Origin: Dolomitihabitans soli
GTDB taxonomy: Bacteria > Actinomycetota > Actinomycetes > Streptosporangiales > Streptosporangiaceae
Assembly: GCF_022213955.1 (NCBI RefSeq)
Contig: NZ_JAKNTW010000001.1
Span: 868,001 to 932,000, forward strand
Direction of reading: 5' to 3'
DNA length: 64,000 nt
The notes beneath the pieces were generated by a model. The model searched no databases. It saw only the letters and a list, made by a program, of their open reading frames with translations, and was not told the DNA's origin. The position numbers and the translations under genes were made by a program. Numbering within the stretch: position 1 is the stretch's first letter; every line of letters begins with the position of its first letter. Of the stretch, positions 27,301 to 33,053 are shown piece after piece.

Positions 27301-29214
27301 CGCGGATGAGCCGGGCGGGGTCCTGTCGTCCCCGGAGACGGAGGGCGCCGTCTTCGCGGGGGCGGCCGGCTTGCGGGCCTTCGGCTTGGCCGTGCTCTTG
27401 GCCGCAGGGGCCGCCGAGGTCCCCGTCGCGGGTTCGGGGGTGGCGGCTTCGGGCGGGACGGGATTCTGACGGGTCGCCTGCGGGGCCGGATCCGGAGGTG
27501 TCTCCCGCTCCCCGGGCTCGGCGCGCGTCGCGGACGGTCGCCGGGCCGGGGCGGCGACGGGCTTGACCGGCTGCTCGGCGGGGGCGGGCGGGCCGTCGGA
27601 CCCGGTGCTACCGGCCGCCGACTCGTCGGCGCCACGTGCGGGGAGGTCGGGCTTGGGCCAGTCGCCCTTCGGCGCGGCCTGCCCGAAAGCTCCCACGCTG
27701 CTCGGCGCGGCCTGCTCGAAAGCTCCCGCGCTGCGCGCCGGCTGGGCGTACGGCGGGCGGCGGTGGGGACCCTGGGCGGGCTGGCCGGTCGAGGGCGGCT
27801 CGGCGGACGGCTCCGGGCCGGAGGTCTTCGGGGCGATCTGGTCCAAGGCCGCCGGTTCGGGCAGGTCCCGCCGGGGAGTCGCCTGCGCGGGCCGTACGGG
27901 CTCGGGGGTGGCCGGCGGGGCCTTCGGCGTCGCGGGGCCGGGTGTCTGCCTTTGGGGCGCCGGTCGCGGCCTCTCGCGCGCCGGGGGAGCGGCCGCGGAT
28001 GGAGCGATGCGGGTGGGGGCCGGTGCCGCCGGTTCGGGGTTGACGGGCGGCGCTACCCGGGTGGGGTCGACCGGCGGCGCGATCTGGGTGGGGTTCGGGA
28101 CTTCCCAGATGAGCGTGGCGTTCGGGGGCTCCTGGTCGAGGGCCGGGCTGGGAACCGGGCGGATCGGGGCGGGGCGTGGGGGCTGCCGGACGGGGGGCGC
28201 CGGTCGCGGCGGCCTGGCCGCCGGGGACGCGGGCCGTGGCGGTTCCCGGTCCGCGGGCCGCGGGGAGCCCGGCGGGCGGGCGGGACGCGGCGGGACGGGA
28301 ACACCCGGGGAGGGCGCCGCGCCGGGCCGAGGGCCGGCCGGGGTCACGGGACGGGCGGCGGAGACGGCGGGCCAGGGACGGGTGGGGGAGCCGCCTTCCA
28401 GGACACGGCTGAGCATCCGGCTGGCCTCGTCGTGGGTGAGGCGCTGCACGGGCTCCTTCAACAACAGCCCTTCGATCACCGGAAGGAGGGGGCCGGCGTG
28501 GGGAGCGGGGTCCGGCGGGTCGGTGAGGACCGAGTGCATGGTGGCCATCGCGGCGCCCCGGTCGTGGGGCGGGCGGCCCTCGACCGCCGCGTAGAGAGTG
28601 GCGCCCAGCGACCACAGGTCGGACTCGCGTCGCGCGGGACGGCCCTGGAGCCGTTCGGGGGCGATGAAGGCGGGCGTGCCGGCCAGGCCGGTCATGGTCA
28701 GCGAGGTCTCGGCCTCCAGCGTGGCGATGCCGAAGTCGGTGAGCACCACCCTGCCGTCGTCGGCCAGCAGAACGTTCTCCGGCTTCACGTCGCGGTGCAG
28801 CACCCCCGCGCGGTGCGCGCTGCGCAGCGCGTCGACGACCTCCAGCCCGATCTTGGCGACCTGGCGCGGGGGCAGTGGCCCGTCCTCGCGGATCACCTGG
28901 CCGAGGGACCGCGACGGGACGAGTTGCATGACGATCCAGGGGCGGCCGTCCTCCTCGATCACGTCGTGGACGACGACGACGTTGGGGTGGCTCAGCCGCG
29001 CCGCGGCTCGTGCCTCCCGCAGTGTGCGCCGGTTGAGCTGTTGTACCTCGTCACCCAGCACGCTGGCGTAGCGCACCTCCTTGACGGCCACCTGGCGATC
29101 AAGCAGATCGTCGTGGGCGGCCCACACCACACCCATGCCGCCGCGCCCGATCGCTTCGACCAGATGGTAACGCCCGGCGACCACTCGTCCGCTGTGCTGC
29201 TGCCCGTCCGACAT
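24343..29214 (-). CDS. Giant membrane Ser/Thr protein kinase with extracellular sensor-like domain
   Basis: 1623 residues from ATG 29214. Kinase domain about 12-280: GRGGMGVVW, Lys 45, HRDVKPEN (Asp 142), DFG at 160-162. About 1100 residues of Pro/Ala/Thr/Glu-rich disordered sequence follow, including a repetitive section of TGSTAKTA-like units. A single membrane helix lies near 1385-1405 ([18 protein letters not shown]). Outside are an acidic linker and a folded-looking C-terminal domain of about 150 residues with GFAIGLPKGWKV and DWYVQEGASRPNFPGYK, like the PsbP/Mog1-type modules of other actinobacterial kinases. The strand opposite has long spurious open frames. Substrate and ligand are unknown. 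Confidence 0.88.
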   Translation of the reverse strand: MSDGQQHSGRVVAGRYHLVEAIGRGGMGVVWAAHDDLLDRQVAVKEVRYASVLGDEVQQLNRRTLREARAAARLSHPNVVVVHDVIEEDGRPWIVMQLVPSRSLGQVIREDGPLPPRQVAKIGLEVVDALRSAHRAGVLHRDVKPENVLLADDGRVVLTDFGIATLEAETSLTMTGLAGTPAFIAPERLQGRPARRESDLWSLGATLYAAVEGRPPHDRGAAMATMHSVLTDPPDPAPHAGPLLPVIEGLLLKEPVQRLTHDEASRMLSRVLEGGSPTRPWPAVSAARPVTPAGPRPGAAPSPGVPVPPRPARPPGSPRPADREPPRPASPAARPPRPAPPVRQPPRPAPIRPVPSPALDQEPPNATLIWEVPNPTQIAPPVDPTRVAPPVNPEPAAPAPTRIAPSAAAPPARERPRPAPQRQTPGPATPKAPPATPEPVRPAQATPRRDLPEPAALDQIAPKTSGPEPSAEPPSTGQPAQGPHRRPPYAQPARSAGAFEQAAPSSVGAFGQAAPKGDWPKPDLPARGADESAAGSTGSDGPPAPAEQPVKPVAAPARRPSATRAEPGERETPPDPAPQATRQNPVPPEAATPEPATGTSAAPAAKSTAKPKARKPAAPAKTAPSVSGDDRTPPGSSAPGDPETPTAGDAVPAAAGDPETPDAAKSTSGATGPPAKSRTRKPAAPKATARTSGDGEAAPSDTSGDAEPAASRTAQSGRTSPAATGGKAATAEESTTESPATPPTDTPAEPATGTTSEPATGTTAEPATGSTAKTATGSTPKTAAGTSAKTAKTTTGSTAKTAAGNKAKPATGSTAKTKGRKPAASAEAATPETGDAASPAPAGAPAGRKTTTAKARTRKAAQQKPADEAAAGPDPAGDEPTGKLAQAAAAVPGGGEAPRPDGAPVAGEDHEAAVEDAATATTGSSPAPGTAAESEDGTAAPARTGPTPRPRPAATDAEPGTGGKARPQTGETRSEPGTGTDLAAESRSEAAPTADAEAAENAPEADLGKADAAPDVASTSAKKTGSRSDEDASAAGDRPPGPSDAADTGGSGTTKTATGSAATPAQTPDTPEPDTTNPDLDEPSRDPDSTELDLPDFGQNATDPDLDAPALRMDASIVGTGTLVSDGPTKKGATDTAPEATEPPALRSATSPSAATEAPKTPPKPTQEPTQETPADDADGAPVPGHVPGRPARPQTGQPKPGLTSTRRDPYEHAAGRAGVREHAAGPADASVRAEQDKPAAGRPGAGRTAVGASGEVEPERPTAQLQNPARLKARDDVRREQPRLPMGWEPDASGGQGPGRTSRRPTEPSAVRQQAERPGGGQRAEPPAVRQRAERPVSRPTATIMQEAVSRQSGFFGADRHDAEPDGMVLPERAWDRWPGMPSIRKALPVVVIAVLVVAGVAWWLGMRSASETSPDGMPEATSEATEPGNSGDPGGASENDGKSPTDPGTGQKTDPKTEEKGEKDDPKTAEPAGALPEGWRLHKDDNGFAIGLPKGWKVSKRAGGSVWFRGPGATAASYLLIDQTANPGPDPLKDWYVQEGASRPNFPGYKRVKIEKVDYMKSAADWEFTWRMSSGKARVINRGFVTDGGMGYAIYWHTLADTWKDDLRFFNGFSDTFKPAK

Positions 29215-29428
29215 CACCGACTTCGAACCCCCTCTCAAGGCGAGAAATCCTCCCATAGCGGGGGATTGGGAGCGACCGGATGCGAGAGCCGGGCTCCTCG
29301 ATCTCTCCTAACGTCGTCCGCCGACGATCTCGTCCCCCGGCCGTCCACACCCCGGGCACGAGTCCGCATGGTGAGAACGATCATCCACAGAGTGGCGTAC
29401 GGCAGGACGATGGCCTAAGGTCAGGAGC

Positions 29429-29488
29429 ATGACTCGCTATTTCTCCTTTATCGAGCCGGCTCCGGGAGGGCCGGTCGCACCAGCGTGA
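29429..29488 (+). CDS. Tyr/Phe attenuation leader peptide
   Basis: 19-codon open frame beginning MTRYFSFIE, with one Tyr and two Phe codons at positions 4, 5 and 7, then a Pro/Gly/Ala-rich end. AAGG is eight bases and GGAG one base upstream of the ATG. It is followed by a nested hairpin and an intrinsic terminator before a chorismate-mutase fusion gene. Leader peptides with clustered aromatic codons control aromatic biosynthesis genes by ribosome stalling; aroR ahead of a DAHP synthase gene in Corynebacterium is a known parallel. Translation here is inferred. Confidence 0.72.
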   Translation: MTRYFSFIEPAPGGPVAPA

Positions 29489-29511
29489 TCTAGCGACCAT
29501 CCGGAGCCGGC
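29455..29511 (+). promoter_or_regulatory. Leader hairpin upstream of the terminator (attenuator stem)
   Basis: GCCGGCTCCGG (29455-29465) is perfectly complementary to CCGGAGCCGGC (29501-29511). Nested inside, GGTCGC (29473-29478) pairs with GCGACC (29493-29498). The 5' arm covers leader-peptide codons 9-13, and the peptide stop codon lies in the apical loop. A ribosome stalled on the Tyr/Phe codons would mask the 5' arm and change the folding. Confidence 0.65.
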
Positions 29512-29515
29512 CAGA

Positions 29516-29549
29516 GGCAGAGACATCCCAGTCTCTGCCCTTTTGTTTT
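29516..29549 (+). terminator. Intrinsic terminator of the aromatic leader
   Basis: GGCAGAGAC (29516-29524) and GTCTCTGCC (29531-29539) form a perfect nine-base stem with a six-base loop, followed by CTTTTGTTTT. It is the clearest Rho-independent terminator in the window and lies about 80 bases before the structural gene, as an attenuator should. Confidence 0.85.
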
Positions 29550-29628
29550 CCCGAGATCAGCGTGTCGTCCGACGCGCGTTTCGACGCCGGCTCGTGGATT
29601 GGCGACCGGCTGACCATCAGGAGCCGAG

Positions 29629-30573
29629 ATGTCATCTGCCGCACAGATGTCCCGTGAGGCGAAAGCCGTACACCTGGGGGCGACGGCGCTGGGAGCGGGG
29701 CCCGCCGTGGTGATCGGTGGTGGGCCGGAGGCCGAGCCGGACGCGCGCTGGATCACCCTGCGCACGCAGGGCGGGGGACGTGAGGCCCGCGAGGCGATCG
29801 AGGAGGCCCGGTCCGACTGGCCGGGGGCGTTGCTGGTGGAGCCGTTCCGGGTGGCGGATCTGCGGTGGATCGGAGAGCACGCCGACGGTGTGGTCGTGGG
29901 CGGGGCGTGGCTCCGGGACGTCCGGCTCGTGCGGGAGGCGGCGACGCTCGGGTTGCCGGTGGTCGTGCAGCGGGGTTCCGCGGCGACGCTCGTGGAGTGG
30001 CTGGCGATCGCCGGGCAGTGCGTGGCGGAGGGCAACGATCAGGTGGTGCTGTGCGAGACCGCCGGCCGTGCCCACGGGGTGGATCTCGCGCTGATGCGCG
30101 AGGCGCGGACGCGTTCGGGGCGGCCGGTGCTGGTCGCGCTCGGCGACGACGCCGGGCTGGCCGCCGCCGCGATCGCCGCGGGAGCCGACGGGCTGCTGCT
30201 CGCGCCCGAGGCGGACGCGGAGGTCGTGCGGGCGGCGATGGAGGCGGCGACCATCGTCGGCGCGGTGGTGCGCGGGGAGATCCCCGACTCGGTGACCGCG
30301 GCGAGGGCGGCCATCGACCGGGTGGACGCCGTGCTGGCCACGATGCTGGAGCGCCGCGCCGAGCTGGCGGGCGTGATCCAGCGGCTCAAGCCGGTCGGCG
30401 GGTTCGCGGGCCGCGACATGGAGCGCGAGCGCCGGGTCGTGGCGGCCATGGCGCGCCGCGCGCCGCGCCTGGGAGAGGTACGGCTGGCGCCGGTCGTGAA
30501 CGCCGTCATCGAGGCGGGGCTCCACCTGGCGGAGGAGGAGCGAGGGCAGCGAGACCAACGCCCGGGCAGGTGA
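29629..30573 (+). CDS. Chorismate mutase fused to a degenerate DAHP-synthase-like domain
   Basis: 314 residues. Residues about 1-215 resemble type I-beta DAHP synthase (GLPVVVQRGSAATLVEWL, AEGNDQVVLCE). However, the metal Cys motif near the N-terminus (GPC-A/S-VE) reads GGPEAEP, and the PSHATG His motif reads ALGDDAG. Residues about 222-305 are an AroQ-type chorismate mutase with candidate active-site residues R226, R243, K254, D263, R266 and E267. Chorismate to prephenate is therefore the likely activity; the N-terminal domain is probably a catalytically dead scaffold or effector site. The attenuator upstream with Tyr/Phe codons supports a Phe/Tyr pathway role. Mutase activity is inferred. 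Confidence 0.75.
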   Translation: MSSAAQMSREAKAVHLGATALGAGPAVVIGGGPEAEPDARWITLRTQGGGREAREAIEEARSDWPGALLVEPFRVADLRWIGEHADGVVVGGAWLRDVRLVREAATLGLPVVVQRGSAATLVEWLAIAGQCVAEGNDQVVLCETAGRAHGVDLALMREARTRSGRPVLVALGDDAGLAAAAIAAGADGLLLAPEADAEVVRAAMEAATIVGAVVRGEIPDSVTAARAAIDRVDAVLATMLERRAELAGVIQRLKPVGGFAGRDMERERRVVAAMARRAPRLGEVRLAPVVNAVIEAGLHLAEEERGQRDQRPGR

Positions 30574-30600
30574 CGGGTACCTGGCGGGCTGGTGGCGGGA

Positions 30601-30694
30601 GTAGCTGACGGGCAGGCGGCGCGCACGGACGGGTACATAGCGGGCGGCAGGGCGGCCGGGTAGCTGACGGGCAGGCGGCGCGCACTGGACGGGT
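30601..30694. repeat. 59-bp-period direct repeat
   Basis: A 26-base unit (starting GTAGCTGACGGGCAGGCGG) occurs at 30601-30626 and 30660-30685, each followed by GGACGGGT. A looser copy of its end (TGACGGGTAC) lies near 30571. It fills most of the 194-base gap between the mutase fusion and the TetR gene, where no other feature was seen. Confidence 0.8.
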
Positions 30695-30767
30695 CCCTGG
30701 CGGTAATCGCCCCCCGGAGGCCGCAGGGGCTCTCGTGCGTCCGTTTCCGCGAGGAGATCCAGGGACT

Positions 30768-31460
30768 CTAGGCGCGGCGGGGCGGGTGGTCGTCGTGGGC
30801 GTTCGCGAGGAGCCCGTCGACGAAGGCGCGAAGCCCCTGTGCGTAGGTGTCCCGGGCGGCCAGGGCGGGCCAGCGGTCGGCGAGGGCCGCCAGGTGCGGA
30901 AACCGCGCCGGGTCGAGCTTGCTGAGCAGGGTGTCGCGGTGCGAGGGGCGGTCGAGTTCGCCGCGCCGGCGAGCGGCGTTGGCCCTGACGAGGATCTCGC
31001 CCACCGTGTAGTACCAGATGGCGCGGTAGAGGTCGGCGGCCTGTTCGGTGGTGCATCCGCAGTCGACGGCCCCCGCCACGATCGTCTCGACCATCCACAT
31101 GGCCGCCTCGCCGGCGCGGTCGTCGGCGGTGAGGATCTCGGTGATCCACGGCCAGGCGGCCAGCGAGTCGTGGATGGCGCGGGCGGCCGTGATGATGCGC
31201 TCCCGGGGATCGGCGGGTAGCGGGGGGCGCGGTATCTGGTCGGCGTAGTCGTTCAGCAGCTGCGTCAGCAGGTCTTCCTTGTCGCGCACATGGTGGTACA
31301 GCGTCGTCGGAGCGGTGCCGGCCTCCGCCGCCAACCGCCGCATCGTCAGCTTCTGCCACCCGTCGCGATCGATCAGCAGCCGCGCCGCGGCCATGATCTG
31401 CATTCGGGAGGTCCGCGGCGGACGACCGGTGCGACCGGATGGTGAGACGGATTGCGGCAT
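30768..31460 (-). CDS. TetR-family transcriptional regulator
   Basis: 230 residues from ATG 31460 (a GTG codon directly upstream is the alternative). An N-terminal helix-turn-helix lies at about residues 20-65 (LTMRRLAAEAGTAPTTLYHHVRDK), then a TetR C-terminal ligand domain with TetR_C-like helices. It is divergent from an MFS transporter 300 bases away, and a perfect palindrome lies between them, so repression of the transporter and of itself is the simplest model. The ligand is unknown. Confidence 0.9.
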   Translation of the reverse strand: MPQSVSPSGRTGRPPRTSRMQIMAAARLLIDRDGWQKLTMRRLAAEAGTAPTTLYHHVRDKEDLLTQLLNDYADQIPRPPLPADPRERIITAARAIHDSLAAWPWITEILTADDRAGEAAMWMVETIVAGAVDCGCTTEQAADLYRAIWYYTVGEILVRANAARRRGELDRPSHRDTLLSKLDPARFPHLAALADRWPALAARDTYAQGLRAFVDGLLANAHDDHPPRRA

Positions 31461-31542
31461 CACTCCATCATGCTGCCTCCCGTCATCCGGGGCGAACCCG
31501 ATGACCCGGGACCCGTGTATCGACGGCCGAGCGCCGCCCGTG

Positions 31543-31570
31543 CTACTTTCCGTACACGTTCGGAAAGTAG
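31543..31570. promoter_or_regulatory. Perfect palindrome, probable TetR operator
   Basis: CTACTTTCCG (31543-31552) and CGGAAAGTAG (31561-31570) are perfect ten-base inverted arms around an eight-base spacer, in the middle of the divergent tetR-MFS gap (31461-31762). Size and symmetry suit a TetR dimer or dimer pair. Nothing else in the gap stands out except the GAGGAG ribosome site of the transporter. Confidence 0.75.
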
Positions 31571-31762
31571 GCGAAAGGGTTGATCTGAGGCAGGGACGAC
31601 GGGCTGGTGAGCACCCACGATCGGCCGGCCGCGCCGTACGGCTGAGCTCGACGCCCCGGGAGTCCGGGATCGCCTGATCCGTCGGCCGGGAGAGAGAAGC
31701 GAGGCGATGAGGCCCGTGCGTGCTCGTTCAAGTAAGACTCTGAAAGCGAATGAGGAGCTTCT

Positions 31763-33034
31763 ATGACGAAAGACTCGGGGGCTGGCACCCGGCCCATCCT
31801 GCTGATCTGCCTGGCCGTGTTCGGGCTCATGACCGGCCAGCAGATGGTCAACCCGATCCTCGCTCCGCTCGCCCGCGAACTCGGGCTCAGCGAGCTGCAC
31901 CTGGGCATCGTGATGACCGTCGGGGCATCGGGCGTCGTGCTGGCCAGCCCGTTCTGGGGACGGCGCAGCATGTCGTGGGGGCATCGGCCGGTGCTTCTCC
32001 TGTCGCTCGCCGGAGCCACCATCGGTCTTGCCGCGTTCGCGGTCATCGCCCAGATCGGTCTCACCGGCGTGCTCGCCGTACCACTGCTCTTCGGGCTGAT
32101 CCTGCTCAGCCGCAGCGTGGTGTTCGGGCTCGCGTGGGCCGCCACCCCGGTCACCGCCCAGTCCTACGTCGCCGACATGACCTCCGGTGAAGGCGAGCGG
32201 GTCCGGGGCATGTCCATGGTGGGCGCGGCCCAGGGGCTGGGCATGGCCCTCGGCCCGGCCCTCGGCGGAGTGCTGGTCTTCGGCGGCCTGCTGGTTCCCC
32301 TTTACGCGGCTCCGATCCTGATCGCCGTCATCGCGGTCCTGGTCTGGGCCGGTCTGCCGCGACCGGACGCCCACCGGACCCGGCCGGCGACGGCCGAGGT
32401 CAGCCCCTTCGACCCCCGCATGTGGCCCTTCCTCGCCGCCGGGTTCGGCATGTTCCTCTCCTTCGGCATCGTCATGATGACGATCGGATTCCTGCTGCAG
32501 GACCGGTTGCACCTCACCGCGCAGCAGACGGGCCAGACGACCGGCCTGGTCATGCTGGCCGGCGCGGGGATGATGATGCTCGTGCAGGCGGCCGTCGTCC
32601 CGCGCCTGGGCTGGTCACCGGTGCGCCTGATCCGGGTGGGAGCGATCGTCATGACCCTCGGCATGGTCATCATGATGATCTCCACGAACACCCCGCTGTT
32701 CGCGGCGGGGCTGGCGGTGCTCGGGACCGGGATGGGGTTCGGCCTGCCGGGGTTCATGTCCGCTCCGACCCTCCTCGTCACCAGGGAGGAACAGGGCGCG
32801 GTGGCCGGGCTGGTCGGCTCGAGCAACGCCCTCACCTTCATGTTCGGCCCCCTGGTGGGCACCGCCCTGTACGAGCTGGCGCCGATCGCCCCCTATGTTC
32901 TCGGCACGATCGTCCTCGCCGGGCTGGTGGTCTTCGTTCTCCTTCACCCCGGAGTGCGCCAGAGGCCGGTCGAGGCGCCGGCGACCACGGGGGAGGTCGA
33001 GGAGGTCCTCGGCACGGCAGGCCCGGGAGTGTGA
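31763..33034 (+). CDS. MFS transporter, probable drug/metabolite efflux
   Basis: 423 residues with 12 predicted membrane segments. The loop after helix 2 (SPFWGRRSMSWGHRPVLLLS) corresponds to the MFS signature A motif, and helix 5 contains GAAQGLGMALGPALGG, a motif C-like antiporter stretch. These point to a proton-driven drug:H+ antiporter. A GAGGAG ribosome site lies five bases before the ATG. The divergent TetR gene and palindrome suggest induction by a substrate. It converges on the PBP gene with a 19-base gap. Confidence 0.88.
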   Translation: MTKDSGAGTRPILLICLAVFGLMTGQQMVNPILAPLARELGLSELHLGIVMTVGASGVVLASPFWGRRSMSWGHRPVLLLSLAGATIGLAAFAVIAQIGLTGVLAVPLLFGLILLSRSVVFGLAWAATPVTAQSYVADMTSGEGERVRGMSMVGAAQGLGMALGPALGGVLVFGGLLVPLYAAPILIAVIAVLVWAGLPRPDAHRTRPATAEVSPFDPRMWPFLAAGFGMFLSFGIVMMTIGFLLQDRLHLTAQQTGQTTGLVMLAGAGMMMLVQAAVVPRLGWSPVRLIRVGAIVMTLGMVIMMISTNTPLFAAGLAVLGTGMGFGLPGFMSAPTLLVTREEQGAVAGLVGSSNALTFMFGPLVGTALYELAPIAPYVLGTIVLAGLVVFVLLHPGVRQRPVEAPATTGEVEEVLGTAGPGV

Positions 33035-33053
33035 GCCCCGGGGCGGCGGCGCA

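Noticed and set aside
25706-28594. Several plus-strand open frames opposite the giant kinase linker
   Set aside because: They mirror the low-complexity Pro/Ala/Thr codons of the kinase on the other strand; the kinase frame is continuous from catalytic domain to sensor domain.
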